The notes: generated by a model from the letters alone, not told the origin. DNA of 50,024 nt from Aquibium sp. ELW1220 (GCF_030398385.1 NZ_JAOAOQ010000041.1:384-50407), one strand, 5' to 3'; positions 7,977 to 17,587 are shown, numbered from the stretch's first letter. Program-made: numbers and translations.

Positions 7977-10054
7977 CCTCGACACCGGTGGTCGTCACCT
8001 CCCGGCGCGGCTCCATCCTCGTCGCGCATCTCGCCAATCCGCCGGTCAACGCGCTTTCGCACGCCGTGCGCACCGGGCTGAGCGAGGCGCTGGACGAGGC
8101 GGAGCGCGATGTATCGATCGCGGGGCTCGTCATTGCCGGGCAGGGGCGGATGTTCAGCGCCGGCGCGGACGTCACGGAATTCGGCCAGCCGCTGCGCGAG
8201 CCACGGCTCGGCGGAATCGTGGCGCGGCTTGACGCCTTTCCGAAACCGGTCGTCGCCGCCATTCATGGCTCGGCTCTCGGCGGAGGACTGGAACTCGCGC
8301 TCGCCTCGCATGCGCGGGTCGCGTCGCCGGGCGCGAAGCTCGGACTGCCGGAAGTGAAACTCGGCCTTCTGCCGGGTTCGGGCGGCATCCTGCGTCTGCC
8401 GCGCCTCGTGGGTGTGCCGGCCGCGCTGGAGGTCATCGCGGAAGGCAGGGAGCTTACAGCGGATAAGGCCGTCGAACTGGGGCTTCTGGAGGAGATCACC
8501 GACGGCGATCCGATCGATGTGGCCTGCGCGGTCGTCATGAGGCTCGCCAGCGAGAATGCCCTTCCAAGGGCCAGCAGCAGACCCTTTCCCCCGTTCGGCG
8601 AGGCCGAGCAAGCCGAAGCCAGGAAAGCTCTGGCGAAGAAGGCTCGTGGGCGCGAGGCTCCCCAGCGCGCGGTCGACCTCTTCGTGATGGCGTCCGCCAC
8701 GCCCTTCGCGGATGCCGTCCCGCTGGAGCACGAGGCCTGCCGCGCTCTCGTCGCTTCGCCACAATCGCGGGCACTTCGCCATGTCTTCGCCGCCGAGAGA
8801 GCGGTGGCGCGGCCGGCCGCCATTCCGGCTGGCGCCGCGCCTCGGCCGGTCGCCAAGGTCGGCGTCGTGGGTCCAGGCGTCATGGGCCGCGGCATCGCCA
8901 TCGCGATGCTCGATGCGGGGCTGCCGGTCATTCTCGTCGGCCGCGCCCTGTCATCGCCCGATTCGGCGGTCGGGCTGATCGGCAGGCACTACGAGGGCCT
9001 CGTCCGGCGCGGAACACTGACGGAGGAGGCAAGGGCGGAACGGCTGTCGCGCCTGGTGGCGACGACCGCGATGTCCGCGCTCTCCGGCTGCGGGCTCGTC
9101 GTTGAAACCGTCTCGGAGGCCCTGGCGGCCAAGCGCGAGGTCATCGCCGCGATCGACGAGGTGATCGGCGATCGCGCCATCCTGGTCACCAACACGTCCT
9201 ATCTCGACGTCGCGGACCTGGCGAGCGCGACATCCCGTCGGGCGAACTTCGCCGGCATGCATTTCTTCAATCCGGCCAACGTCATGAAGCTGGTCGAGAC
9301 CGTGCGAACGAAGGACGCCGCGCCCGACGTCCTCGCCACATTGATGGCGTTCGGCAAGCGTCTTGGCAAGACGGCGGTCCTCGTCGGTCCTTCCGAAGGC
9401 TTCGTCGCCAACCGGATGCTGTCGAAGCGCACCCGGGAGGCACTGTTCCTGCTCCAGGAAGGCGCCAGTCCAGCGCAGGTCGACCGCCTCCTGTCAGGCT
9501 TCGGCTTCCCGGTCGGACCGTTCACGCTGGCCGACATGGCGGGGCTCGACCTGATGGTCGCGACGCGCGCCGCCCGCGCCGACGGGATGAGCGAGCGCGA
9601 GCGCGGCGCCGACATCGCCGAGGCCCTGGTCGCGGCTGGCCGGCTCGGCCGCAAGAACGGCCGCGGCTACTACGCCTATGGCGAAGACGGCCGCCCGACG
9701 GACGATCCGGCCGTCGCCGACCTGCTTGCCGCCCACCGCGCCAGCCGCGGCATCGCGACCCGTTCCGTCGCCGACGAGGAAGTGCTCGAGCGATGCCTGC
9801 TCGCCCTCGCCAACGAGGGCGCGAAGCTGGTGGACGAGGGGGCGGTGGAGCGCGCATCCGACATCGACGTGATCTGGACGACCGGCCTCGGATTTCCCGC
9901 GCATCTCGGCGGGCCGATGTTCTGGGCCTCGGAGATGGGCCTCCCGAATGTGCTGGAACGGCTGGAGCACTACGCGCGGCTGGTCGGCGACGCGTTCTTC
10001 GCGCCCGCTGACCTGGTGCGGAAACTCGCGGCGAACGACGGAAGATTTGAGTGA
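7973..10054 (+). CDS. Bifunctional enoyl-CoA hydratase / 3-hydroxyacyl-CoA dehydrogenase
   Basis: A 693-residue fusion. Residues about 1-190 are a crotonase domain with both catalytic glutamates, in GGGLELAL (Glu107) and LPEVKLG (Glu127). Residues about 293-680 are a 3-hydroxyacyl-CoA dehydrogenase with the NAD motif VGVVGPGVMGRG and catalytic His430 in MHFFNPANVM. Domain order and length match FadJ and peroxisomal multifunctional enzymes. It would hydrate an enoyl-CoA and oxidise the resulting 3-hydroxyacyl-CoA, in a beta-oxidation cycle of the steroid remnant or its linear products. It overlaps the preceding gene by 4 bp and is followed 21 bases later by ipdA. Confidence 0.93.
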   Translation: MTSTPVVVTSRRGSILVAHLANPPVNALSHAVRTGLSEALDEAERDVSIAGLVIAGQGRMFSAGADVTEFGQPLREPRLGGIVARLDAFPKPVVAAIHGSALGGGLELALASHARVASPGAKLGLPEVKLGLLPGSGGILRLPRLVGVPAALEVIAEGRELTADKAVELGLLEEITDGDPIDVACAVVMRLASENALPRASSRPFPPFGEAEQAEARKALAKKARGREAPQRAVDLFVMASATPFADAVPLEHEACRALVASPQSRALRHVFAAERAVARPAAIPAGAAPRPVAKVGVVGPGVMGRGIAIAMLDAGLPVILVGRALSSPDSAVGLIGRHYEGLVRRGTLTEEARAERLSRLVATTAMSALSGCGLVVETVSEALAAKREVIAAIDEVIGDRAILVTNTSYLDVADLASATSRRANFAGMHFFNPANVMKLVETVRTKDAAPDVLATLMAFGKRLGKTAVLVGPSEGFVANRMLSKRTREALFLLQEGASPAQVDRLLSGFGFPVGPFTLADMAGLDLMVATRAARADGMSERERGADIAEALVAAGRLGRKNGRGYYAYGEDGRPTDDPAVADLLAAHRASRGIATRSVADEEVLERCLLALANEGAKLVDEGAVERASDIDVIWTTGLGFPAHLGGPMFWASEMGLPNVLERLEHYARLVGDAFFAPADLVRKLAANDGRFE

Positions 10055-10075
10055 AATGCGAACGGACCTGAGACC

Positions 10076-10954
10076 ATGAACAAGCAGATGAAGCTCGATG
10101 AGGTCGTCGCGTCGTTGCGCGACGGCATGACGATCGGTTTTGGCGGCTGGGGGCCGCGGCGCAAGCCGATGGCCCTGGTGCGCGAGATCCTGCGGTCTGA
10201 TCTCAAGGACCTGACCATCGTCGCCTTTGGCGGGCCGGAAGTTGGGATGCTGTGCGCGGCCGGCAAGGCGAGGCGCGTGATCTATGGCTTCGTGTCGCTC
10301 GACTTCATCCCGATCGAGCCTTTCTTCCGCAAGACCCGCGAGACCGGCGGCGTCCAGGCGAGCGAACTGGACGAGGGCCTGCTCCTGCTCGGACTTCAGG
10401 CGGCGGGCCATCGGCTGCCTTTCCTGCCGACCCGGGTCGGCCTCGGCTCGGACGTGACCACGATCAATCCCGAGTTCCGGACGGTCCGGTCGCCCTACGA
10501 GGACGGCGAGACGCTGCTCGCCATGCCGGCGATCAAGCTCGACGTGGCGCTGATCCACGTCACTCGCGCCGACCGCCTCGGCAACACCCAGACCGATGGC
10601 CCGGACCCGTTCTTCGACGCGCTCTTCGCGGGCGCCGCCGAACGTTGCTACGTCACGACCGAGGAACTCTTCGACCGCCTCGATCATACGCACCCCGAGA
10701 CGGCGACGTCGAACCTCTTCCCGCGCTACTGCGTGACGGGCGTGGTCGAGGCCCCGCTCGGCGCACACCCTACGACGGCGCACGACCTTTATGGCTGGGA
10801 CGTCGATCACTTCAAGGAATACGCGACGCTCGCGGCCGCGGAGGGCGGCTGGAACTCCTATTTCCAAAAGTATGTCGCGGGCGGCGAGAGCTCCTACGCC
10901 GACCGCGCCGGCGGCGCCGACCGCATCCGCAACCTGCCCATCCCCACCTTCTGA
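10076..10954 (+). CDS. ipdA: IpdA-like subunit of COCHEA-CoA ring-cleaving hydrolase
   Basis: A 292-residue class I CoA-transferase-fold protein, the length I recall for mycobacterial IpdA (Rv3551). It contains GMTIGFGGWGPRRKPMALVR at the start, then FGGPEVGMLCAAGKARRV and SELDEG (near residue 97), the region where this family carries its active-site glutamate. In Mycobacterium, IpdAB does not transfer CoA: it opens the last steroid ring of COCHEA-CoA by hydrolysis. The partner subunit follows directly. The assignment rests on recalled similarity and on co-occurrence with ipdC, ipdF, echA20, fadD3 and fadA6 homologues in the window. Confidence 0.88.
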   Translation: MNKQMKLDEVVASLRDGMTIGFGGWGPRRKPMALVREILRSDLKDLTIVAFGGPEVGMLCAAGKARRVIYGFVSLDFIPIEPFFRKTRETGGVQASELDEGLLLLGLQAAGHRLPFLPTRVGLGSDVTTINPEFRTVRSPYEDGETLLAMPAIKLDVALIHVTRADRLGNTQTDGPDPFFDALFAGAAERCYVTTEELFDRLDHTHPETATSNLFPRYCVTGVVEAPLGAHPTTAHDLYGWDVDHFKEYATLAAAEGGWNSYFQKYVAGGESSYADRAGGADRIRNLPIPTF

Positions 10955-10967
10955 CCGGGAGCGAACC

Positions 10968-11759
10968 ATGGCATCCGAATTTTCGCTCGCCGAACTCGTC
11001 ATCGTCGCCGCGGCGGAAGCGTTCCGCGACGGGGGTGAACTGCTGGCAACCGGCATCGGTCCCTTGCCGCGCATCGCGGTCGGCCTGGCGAAGCTCACCT
11101 TCGCGCCCGAGCTTCTCATGACCGATGGGGAAGCCTATCTGGTCGAAGAGCCGGTCCCGCTCGGGCCGCGCAACGGCTACCAGCCCAGGCATTCGGGCTG
11201 GATGCCTTATGGACGCGTGTTCGATTCCGTCTGGTCCGGCCGCCGCCATGCCATGGTCACCCCGGTGCAGGTCGACCGCTGGGCCCAGGGCAACATCGCC
11301 GCGCTCGGCGATCTGCGCAAGCCGAAGGTCCAACTGCTTGGCGTACGCGGGTTTCCGGGCAATTCCGTCTGCCACAAGAATTCGATGTTCCTGCCTTCGC
11401 ACACCCGGCGCACCTTCATCGAGGGCGAGGTGGACGTGGTGGCCTCGGTCGGCTTCTCGGACAAGCGCTGGCCGGCGGGCGTCAGGAAGCTGCCCGTCGA
11501 CATCGGCATCGTGGTGACCAACCTGTGCGTCATGGACTTCAACGGTCCCGACCATGGGGCGCGGGTCATCGCGATGCATCCGGGCGTGACCTTCGAGGAG
11601 GTGCAGGCCGAGACCGGGTTCCCGTTGATCCGCGCCGACGACGTCAGGACCAGCCTGGCTCCGACCGAGGAGCAGCTGGCGATCATCCGCAAGCTCGATC
11701 CGACCGGGATCCGCGCCTCGGTCATCAAGGGCAACCCGCCCGGCCTGCGGGCGGCCTGA
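10968..11759 (+). CDS. ipdB: IpdB-like subunit of COCHEA-CoA ring-cleaving hydrolase
   Basis: A 263-residue second subunit of the CoA-transferase-like hydrolase. It begins [19 protein letters not shown] and includes [18 protein letters not shown] and the central [20 protein letters not shown] region. The start at 10968 is preceded by GGGAGCGAACC, and the gap to ipdA is 13 bases, so the two should be co-translated as a heteromer. With IpdA it would hydrolyse the remaining six-membered ring of the steroid CoA ester. Neighbouring ACAD and kinase genes follow after one base. Confidence 0.88.
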   Translation: MASEFSLAELVIVAAAEAFRDGGELLATGIGPLPRIAVGLAKLTFAPELLMTDGEAYLVEEPVPLGPRNGYQPRHSGWMPYGRVFDSVWSGRRHAMVTPVQVDRWAQGNIAALGDLRKPKVQLLGVRGFPGNSVCHKNSMFLPSHTRRTFIEGEVDVVASVGFSDKRWPAGVRKLPVDIGIVVTNLCVMDFNGPDHGARVIAMHPGVTFEEVQAETGFPLIRADDVRTSLAPTEEQLAIIRKLDPTGIRASVIKGNPPGLRAA

Positions 11760-11760
11760 G

Positions 11761-12966
11761 ATGGACTTCGGCCACGGCGAACGCACGCGCGAGCTGGTCG
11801 GACGCCTGCAGGCGTTCATGGACGAGCACGTCTATCCCAACGAGCGCCTCTATCACGAGCAGGTCGCCGCCGACCGGTGGGGGCATCCGCCGATCCTGGA
11901 CGACCTCAAGGCGAGGGCGCGGGCCGCGGGCCTGTGGAACCTGTTCTTGCCGGAACCGGTGCACGGCGCCGGGCTGAGCAACGTCGAGTACGCGCCGCTT
12001 TGCGAGGTGATGGGGCGCGTCCACTTCTCGTCCCAGGTCTTCAACTGCTCGGCGCCGGATACGGGCAACATGGAGACGCTGATCCGCTATGGTACGGAGG
12101 AGCAGAAGGCGCGTTGGCTGCCCGGCCTGCTCGACGGATCGATCCGTTCCGCCTTCGCGATGACCGAGCCGGACGTCGCGTCGTCCGACGCCACCAACAT
12201 CGCCGCCACCATCCGGCGCGACGGCGACCACTACGTCCTCGACGGCCGCAAATGGTGGATCTCCGGCGTCGGCGACCAGAACTGCGAGATGATGATCTTC
12301 CTCGGCCGCTCCGGCGGCGAAGACGTCCCGAAGCACCGGCGCCATTCGATGATCCTCGTCCCGCGCGACACGCCCGGCATCACCGTGCTGCGGCCGCTGA
12401 CCGTGTTCGGCTATGACGACGCCCCGCATGGCCACATGGAAATCCTGTTCGAGAACGTGCGGGTGCCGGCGGACAACATGCTGCTCGGCGAGGGCCGGGG
12501 GTTCGAGATCGCGCAGGGTCGGCTCGGTCCGGGACGCATCCACCATTGCATGCGGCTGATCGGACTGGCCGAACGGTGTCTCGAACTGATGTGCCGGCGC
12601 GTGAAGAAGCGCGTCGCCTTCGGGCGCGCCATCGCAGAGCAGTCCGTCACGCTCGAGCGAATCGCCGAATCGCGCATCCTGATCGACCAGGCGCGGCTCC
12701 TCACCCTCAAGGCCGCCTGGATGATGGACACGGTCGGCAACAAGGCGGCGAAGGCCGAGATCGCCATGATCAAGGTCGCCGCGCCCAACATGGCCTGCCG
12801 GGTCATCGACTGGGCGATCCAGGCGCACGGCGCGGCCGGCCTGTCCGACGACTTCGTGCTCGCCAACTACTATGCCCACGCCCGCAAGCTGCGCTTCGCG
12901 GACGGACCCGATGAAGTGCACCGCAACCAGATCGGCCGGCTCGAACTGGCTCGGTACGATGGCTGA
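11761..12966 (+). CDS. ACAD10/ACAD11-like acyl-CoA dehydrogenase
   Basis: A 401-residue flavoprotein of the acyl-CoA dehydrogenase fold. It has [16 protein letters not shown] (FAD/substrate region), [11 protein letters not shown], and the C-terminal [19 protein letters not shown] signature typical of the ACAD10/11 group. In LvaC of Pseudomonas levulinate catabolism and in mammalian ACAD10/11, this type of enzyme acts after a kinase has phosphorylated a 4-hydroxyacyl-CoA, eliminating phosphate to give an enoyl-CoA. A matching kinase is the very next gene, so that chemistry is likely here. It could instead be an ordinary dehydrogenase. Confidence 0.88.
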   Translation: MDFGHGERTRELVGRLQAFMDEHVYPNERLYHEQVAADRWGHPPILDDLKARARAAGLWNLFLPEPVHGAGLSNVEYAPLCEVMGRVHFSSQVFNCSAPDTGNMETLIRYGTEEQKARWLPGLLDGSIRSAFAMTEPDVASSDATNIAATIRRDGDHYVLDGRKWWISGVGDQNCEMMIFLGRSGGEDVPKHRRHSMILVPRDTPGITVLRPLTVFGYDDAPHGHMEILFENVRVPADNMLLGEGRGFEIAQGRLGPGRIHHCMRLIGLAERCLELMCRRVKKRVAFGRAIAEQSVTLERIAESRILIDQARLLTLKAAWMMDTVGNKAAKAEIAMIKVAAPNMACRVIDWAIQAHGAAGLSDDFVLANYYAHARKLRFADGPDEVHRNQIGRLELARYDG

Positions 12967-12972
12967 GCCCGC

Positions 12973-14052
12973 GTGATGGACGCCGGGAGCCTGGCCGGAA
13001 CCGAGCCGCTTTCCGAGGCCGGGCGGATCGACGTCCGCCGCCTGGCGGCCTTCCTGCGCGATACGATCCCGGGCTGCGCAGGCGAGATGAGTCTCGCCCG
13101 CTTCCGCGGCGGCCAGTCGAACCCCACCCTGCTCGTCAGCTTCGCCAACGGCCGCGGGGTGGTGCTGCGCAAGAAGCCCGACGGCGTTCTGCTGCCGTCG
13201 GCCCATGCTGTCGATCGTGAATACCGGGTCATATCGGCGCTGCGCGGCAGCGACGTTCCGGTGCCGGCGGCGCACTTGCTCTGCGAAGACGAGAGCCTGA
13301 CTGGCGCCATGTTCTACGTCATGGAGCATGTCGCGGGTCGCAGCTTCTGGGATCCCTCGCTGCCCGACATGGCCGCGGCGGACCGCGGCCAGATCTACGC
13401 GGAAATGCGCCGCGTGATCTCAGCGCTTCACGCCCTCGACCACGAGGCGCTGGGCCTTGCCGATTTCGGCAGGCCCGGCAGTTACTTCGCCAGGCAGGTC
13501 GCGCGCTGGTCGAGGCAGTATCGCGCCTCGGAGACGCAGCCGATCCCGGCGATGGACGGCCTGATCGAGTGGCTGCCGCGAAACATGCCGGCCGAGCGCG
13601 CGCCGGCGTTGCTGCACGGCGACTACCGGCTCGACAACGTGATCTTCCATCCGACCGAGCCGCGCATCCTGGCCGTACTCGACTGGGAACTCTCGACGCT
13701 CGGCGACCCGGTCGCCGACTTCGCCTATCACACCTTGACCTGGCATCTGCCGCCGGACCCGTTCCGCGGTCTCGGCGGCCGCGATCTGCGGGCGCTCGGG
13801 ATACCCGAGGAGCCCCGCTACAGGTCCGCATACTTCGCGGCGACGGGCTTGCCCGCAACGACCGCGCGCGAGTGGAACACCTATCTCGCCTACAGCCTCT
13901 TTCGCGTCGCCGCCATCAGGCAGGGCATCATGAAGCGCGTCGTCGACGGCACCGCCTCCAGCCCGCATGCCCGCGCCGCCGGAGCCCTGGCGGCACCCGT
14001 CGCCGAACTGGCGCTGGGTTTCGCGCAACGAGCAGAACGGAGCGACCGATGA
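12973..14052 (+). CDS. APH-fold kinase, ACAD10/LvaA-like 4-hydroxyacyl-CoA kinase candidate
   Basis: A 359-residue aminoglycoside-phosphotransferase-fold protein. It has the catalytic loop LLHGDYRLDNVIFH (near residue 215) and the metal-binding LDWELSTLGDPVADFA. These match the kinase domain of ACAD10 and the LvaA kinase of levulinate catabolism, not drug-resistance kinases. GTG 12973 and ATG 12976 are adjacent, equally good starts. It lies 6 bases after the ACAD10/11-like gene and overlaps the following SDR by 4 bp. Kinase plus ACAD would remove a gamma-hydroxyl through a phospho intermediate. The actual acyl substrate is unknown. Confidence 0.87.
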   Translation: MMDAGSLAGTEPLSEAGRIDVRRLAAFLRDTIPGCAGEMSLARFRGGQSNPTLLVSFANGRGVVLRKKPDGVLLPSAHAVDREYRVISALRGSDVPVPAAHLLCEDESLTGAMFYVMEHVAGRSFWDPSLPDMAAADRGQIYAEMRRVISALHALDHEALGLADFGRPGSYFARQVARWSRQYRASETQPIPAMDGLIEWLPRNMPAERAPALLHGDYRLDNVIFHPTEPRILAVLDWELSTLGDPVADFAYHTLTWHLPPDPFRGLGGRDLRALGIPEEPRYRSAYFAATGLPATTAREWNTYLAYSLFRVAAIRQGIMKRVVDGTASSPHARAAGALAAPVAELALGFAQRAERSDR

Positions 14053-14831
14053 CCGAACCTGTCTCCACCCTCTACCCGCTCAGCGGCGCGGCCGTCGTCA
14101 TCGGCGGTTCCGGGGGCGTCGGCGCCGATATCTGCCGTGTCCTGGCGCGCGACGGCTGCAACGTGGCGCTGACCTATTTCGGCAACGAGGAACGGGCGAA
14201 GCTCGCCGCCTCGATGGTGAGGGGCGAGGGCCGCGCCGCAAGCGTGCACCGGCTCGACATCGAACAGACCGAAGCGGTGCGCACGTTCGTCGAGACGGTG
14301 ATCGCGGAGCACGGCGCCATTCACACGCTGGTCTATGCCGCCGGCCCGCTGGTTCCGCTCATCCATCTCTCGAAAGTCGAACCCGAGCTGATGAGGAAGC
14401 ACCTGCTGCAGGACACGTTCGGCTTCTTCAACGTCGCGCGGGCCTGCCTGCCGGCGCTTCGCGCCACGCGCGGCTCGATCGTCGCGGTTCAGACCGCGGC
14501 GCACTACCGCTACGCCGCGGCCGATGGCCTCTCCGTCGTGCCGAAAGCCGGTGTCAACGCGCTGATGAAGGGACTGGCGAAAGAGGAAGGCCGCTACGGC
14601 ATCCGTGCCAACGGCGTGGCGCTGGGCATCATCGAGGCCGGCCAGCATCCCGAACTGACACGGCTCGGCTACATCGACGAGACGTACATGGCGGCCGCCG
14701 CCCGCAACACGCCCCTGCGGCGCAACGGCAAGCCGATCGACGTGGCGGAGGCGGTGACCTTCCTGGCGTCGTCGCGCGCCGGTTTCGTTTCGGGGCAGGT
14801 GATCTGCGTCGACGGAGGCTACGCGATCTGA
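14049..14831 (+). CDS. SDR-fold protein with non-canonical active site
   Basis: A 260-residue protein with an SDR coenzyme motif (VVIGGSGGVGAD), YAAG in place of NNAG, and the C-terminal VICVDGGYAI of the family. In the catalytic segment the usual serine is replaced (AVQTAAHYRY), and the position four before the lysine is Ser (SVVPK) rather than Tyr. Two nearby tyrosines (HYRY) might substitute. The ATG at 14049 overlaps the kinase stop. It ends the operon that starts at 6960; the next gene has its own operator. Function is not assigned beyond a likely NAD(P)-binding protein. Confidence 0.82.
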   Translation: MTEPVSTLYPLSGAAVVIGGSGGVGADICRVLARDGCNVALTYFGNEERAKLAASMVRGEGRAASVHRLDIEQTEAVRTFVETVIAEHGAIHTLVYAAGPLVPLIHLSKVEPELMRKHLLQDTFGFFNVARACLPALRATRGSIVAVQTAAHYRYAAADGLSVVPKAGVNALMKGLAKEEGRYGIRANGVALGIIEAGQHPELTRLGYIDETYMAAAARNTPLRRNGKPIDVAEAVTFLASSRAGFVSGQVICVDGGYAI

Positions 14832-14838
14832 CCCGGAC

Positions 14839-14858
14839 CGTAGTCCGCCCGGACGATG
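14839..14858. promoter_or_regulatory. Island operator site O3
   Basis: CGTAGTCCGCCCGGACGATG begins 8 bases after the SDR stop codon and ends 58 bp before the TTG start of the thiolase. Its presence argues that thiolase and VOC genes form a separately controlled transcription unit. Confidence 0.78.
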
Positions 14859-14915
14859 TTGCGGCGGGAGCGCGTCCCTAACCTCCGGGTTTCGAAACCT
14901 GCAGGAGCCTTCCCC

Positions 14916-16121
14916 TTGCGCGAAGCCGTCATCGTATCCGTGGCCCGCACCCCCGTCGCCAAGGCGTTTCGCGGCGCCTTCAACGACACCGAGGCGCCGG
15001 TCCTGTCCGGGCATGTCGCCCGCCACGCGATCGAGCGCGCCGGCGTCGACCCGGCCGAAGTGGAGGACATCGTCCTCGGCTGCTCGGCGCAGCAGGGCAC
15101 GCAGGGCTACAACATCGGCCGTCTCACCGCCGCAGCCGCCGGCCTTCCGACCAGCGTGGCCGGCATGACGATCGACCGGATGTGTTCGTCCGGCCTGATG
15201 GCCATCGCGACGGCCGCCAAGCAGATCATCCTCGACGGAATGGAAATCGCCGTAGCGGGCGGCGTCGAATCGATAAGCCTGACCCAGAACAAGCACAAGA
15301 ACAGCTACCGCAGCCGCTCGCGGGCCGTCCTTGCGCATTGGCCGCACGAGTACATGACGATGATCGAGACCGCCGAGATCGTCGCGCGCAGGTATGGCGT
15401 GACGCGCGAGAGGCAGGACGAGTTCTCGCTGGCCAGCCAGCAACGCGCCGCGCGCGCGCTCGAGGCTGGCCGCTTCGACGACGAGGTCGTTCCCCTGAGG
15501 ACGATCAAGCTCGTGACCGACCGGGAGACGAAGGAGCAGAGGCCGGAGGAGGCCACTCTGGCGTCCGACGAGGGCATCCGCGGCGACACCACGCTCGAAG
15601 GTCTCGCCAGGCTGGCGCCCGTGTTCGCGGATGGCGAAGTGGTCAAGACCGGCGAACACGTGACGGCGGGCAACGCCTCGCAACTGTCCGATGGCGCGGC
15701 GGCCCTGGTCTTGATGGAGGCGGGGCAAGCCGCACGACGGGGCCTGAAGCCGCTCGGCGCCTATCGCGGCATGGCGGTCGCGGGCGTGGCGCCCGAGGAG
15801 ATGGGCATCGGTCCCGTGCTCGCCGTGCCGAAGCTCCTGAGGCAGGCTGGACTGACGGCTGACGACATCGACCTGTGGGAACTCAACGAAGCCTTCGCCA
15901 GCCAGGCGCTCTACTGCCGCGATGCCCTCGGCATCGATCCCGATAAGCTGAACGTCGATGGCGGAGCCATCGCCGTCGGACATCCTTTCGGCATGACCGG
16001 AGCGCGCACCACGGGGCACATCCTGATCGAGGGCCGCCGTCGCGGGGCGAAGTACGGCGTTGTGACGATGTGCGTCGGCGGCGGCATGGGCGCTGCCGGC
16101 CTGTTCGAGATATTCGCGTGA
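14916..16121 (+). CDS. Acetyl-CoA acyltransferase (thiolase), TTG start
   Basis: A 401-residue thiolase that cleaves a 3-ketoacyl-CoA with CoA. The acyl-accepting Cys90 sits in IDRMCSSG, with [10 protein letters not shown] (catalytic His) and [10 protein letters not shown] (second Cys) near the C-terminus. The start is placed at TTG 14916: translation begins [13 protein letters not shown], which is where thiolases normally start, and a GGAG at 14903 precedes it. An upstream ATG at 14856 would overlap the operator and add 20 unmatched residues. It differs clearly from the FadA6-like thiolase at 38831, so the island encodes two thiolases for different chain-shortening steps. Confidence 0.92.
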   Translation: MREAVIVSVARTPVAKAFRGAFNDTEAPVLSGHVARHAIERAGVDPAEVEDIVLGCSAQQGTQGYNIGRLTAAAAGLPTSVAGMTIDRMCSSGLMAIATAAKQIILDGMEIAVAGGVESISLTQNKHKNSYRSRSRAVLAHWPHEYMTMIETAEIVARRYGVTRERQDEFSLASQQRAARALEAGRFDDEVVPLRTIKLVTDRETKEQRPEEATLASDEGIRGDTTLEGLARLAPVFADGEVVKTGEHVTAGNASQLSDGAAALVLMEAGQAARRGLKPLGAYRGMAVAGVAPEEMGIGPVLAVPKLLRQAGLTADDIDLWELNEAFASQALYCRDALGIDPDKLNVDGGAIAVGHPFGMTGARTTGHILIEGRRRGAKYGVVTMCVGGGMGAAGLFEIFA

Positions 16122-16699
16122 TCATGCGTCCGCCGCTGCTCGGTCCGGCAACCCAGCTCGGCTTCGTCGTCCGCGACGTCGAGACGGCGATGCGGCACTG
16201 GATCGACGTGTTCGGCGTCGGTCCATTCGTCTGCATGGAGCATGGGACGTCCCAGCCGCCGCCCGTCACCTGGATGCGAGGGCAGGCCGTGTCGGTCGAA
16301 CTCAAGCTTGCCTTCGGCTTCATGGGCGACGTGCAGGTCGAACTGATCGAACAGCGCAACGATGCGCCGTCGCCCTACACGGAGTTCCTGACGGCCGGAC
16401 GGGAGGGATTGCAGCATCTCGGCTTCTGGGTCCACGACCATGCCGAGGCGACGCGCGTGGTGGAGGCGGCGGGGTACCGGCCTGTATACGAGATCAGGGT
16501 GCAGGGGCAGGACCTGCCGATCATCTATTACGACTCGCCGTCGCTCTACGGTCCGATGCTGGAACTCGTGCCGCCGAAATGGCGCCGTTCGCGCGAGGCG
16601 ATCAGGACGCTGACCTCGCAATGGCGGGGAGGCGATCCGGTGATCCGCTACGAGACCTACGCGGCGTTCCTGGCCGACCGCGGCGTCACCTTCGACTGA
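16118..16699 (+). CDS. VOC / glyoxalase-superfamily protein
   Basis: A 193-residue protein with two beta-alpha-beta modules: [20 protein letters not shown] at the start and [20 protein letters not shown] in the middle, followed by metal-ligand-like LELVPP. This is the vicinal oxygen chelate fold, whose members include methylmalonyl-CoA epimerase and glyoxalase. The GTG at 16118 overlaps the thiolase stop by 4 bp; ATG 16124 is the alternative. The steroid pathway releases propionyl-CoA and methyl-branched acids, so an epimerase role is thinkable, but dioxygenase or isomerase roles are equally open. It is convergent with the TetR gene, 16 bases apart. Confidence 0.82.
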   Translation: MIMRPPLLGPATQLGFVVRDVETAMRHWIDVFGVGPFVCMEHGTSQPPPVTWMRGQAVSVELKLAFGFMGDVQVELIEQRNDAPSPYTEFLTAGREGLQHLGFWVHDHAEATRVVEAAGYRPVYEIRVQGQDLPIIYYDSPSLYGPMLELVPPKWRRSREAIRTLTSQWRGGDPVIRYETYAAFLADRGVTFD

Positions 16700-16715
16700 A
16701 AGCCGAATGCGGTCC

Positions 16716-17477
16716 TCAGGGCAACAACTGTTCCAGGGAATCGATCTTGTCGCGCAGCGACGCGATCGTCGAGCGCACCGCAGCAAGATCGGATGCGCCG
16801 GCAACGTCCATCCTGCGCAAGCCCTGCATGGCGAAGTCGGCGATCACCTCGGCGATCTCGGCCGGCGATTTCGGGCCATTCGGCGAATACCAGCGCGATG
16901 TCCAGTTGGCCGCGCCGATCACGGCGAAGGCCGCGATCTTGGGGTCCACGTCCCTGAATTCGCCCGCGGCGATGCCGTCGCGGATGCAATTGACGTAAAA
17001 ATCGTAGATGTGGCGCCGGCTCTGGTTGTACAGGGCGCTCATGTGAGGCGGGATCTGGGCTTCGAGCCGGGTGAAGAACAGGAACCGCGACCCCGAAGAC
17101 AGCCGCCGCACGATGCCGTCGGTCACCGCCGTGCGAAGCCGCTCGCTGGCGCTCATGCTGCGATCCTGGCTCAACGCGTCGAGCATGTGCGACGGCGTCA
17201 AAGCCTCGGCCTCCACCAGCGCGGCGAGGATCTCCTCCTTGTTGCGGAAGTAGTGGTAGACGGCGGAACGGCCGAGCCCCAGCGCCTGCGCGATATCGCC
17301 CATCCCAGTCCGCGAATAGCCCTTCTCGTCGAAGGTCTTGGCGGCGATGTCGAGCAACTGGTCGCGCACCAGTTCCTTGCGCGGATTGGTGAGCGGTCGC
17401 GGTTGCTCATCCTCCAGCACAGCCCGGCCGCTCGTCCTGCGCGCCGTTGCTTCAGTCTCGACCTTGCGCAGCGCCAT
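16716..17477 (-). CDS. TetR-family regulator, KstR2-like ligand domain
   Basis: A 253-residue repressor-type protein. The helix-turn-helix lies at residues about 58-77 (MGDIAQALGLGRSAVYHYF). The ligand-binding domain contains WTSRWYSPNGPKSPAEI, which resembles the C-terminal part of KstR2, the HIP-CoA-sensing repressor of mycobacteria (about 200 residues). The extra length is a 30-residue N-terminal arm and a leucine-rich C-terminal helix (LRDKIDSLEQLL) that may form a coiled coil. The start at 17477 has GAGAGG upstream; an alternative upstream Met lacks support. It has no island palindrome directly in front and may be cotranscribed with the SDR at 17588, whose promoter has one. It is the first candidate reader of the operators. 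Confidence 0.9.
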   Translation of the reverse strand: MALRKVETEATARRTSGRAVLEDEQPRPLTNPRKELVRDQLLDIAAKTFDEKGYSRTGMGDIAQALGLGRSAVYHYFRNKEEILAALVEAEALTPSHMLDALSQDRSMSASERLRTAVTDGIVRRLSSGSRFLFFTRLEAQIPPHMSALYNQSRRHIYDFYVNCIRDGIAAGEFRDVDPKIAAFAVIGAANWTSRWYSPNGPKSPAEIAEVIADFAMQGLRRMDVAGASDLAAVRSTIASLRDKIDSLEQLLP

Positions 17478-17587
17478 GTCAGCCTCTCGCCTGCCGGAAG
17501 GGTGCCCGTCCGCAATACCCCGCGCCACGTGCGGCTTTCAAGCCATGGCCGCGACTTGCAGCCCCTGCCCATGCTTCCGAAACGGCA

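Noticed and set aside
10076-11759. Ordinary 3-oxoacid CoA-transferase.
   Set aside because: Subunit sizes and sequence stretches fit IpdA/IpdB, which work as a ring-opening hydrolase; the other HIP genes are all present.
12973-14052. Aminoglycoside-resistance kinase.
   Set aside because: The fold is shared, but its LDWELSTLGDP motif and the adjacent ACAD point to the ACAD10/LvaA-type acyl-CoA kinase group.
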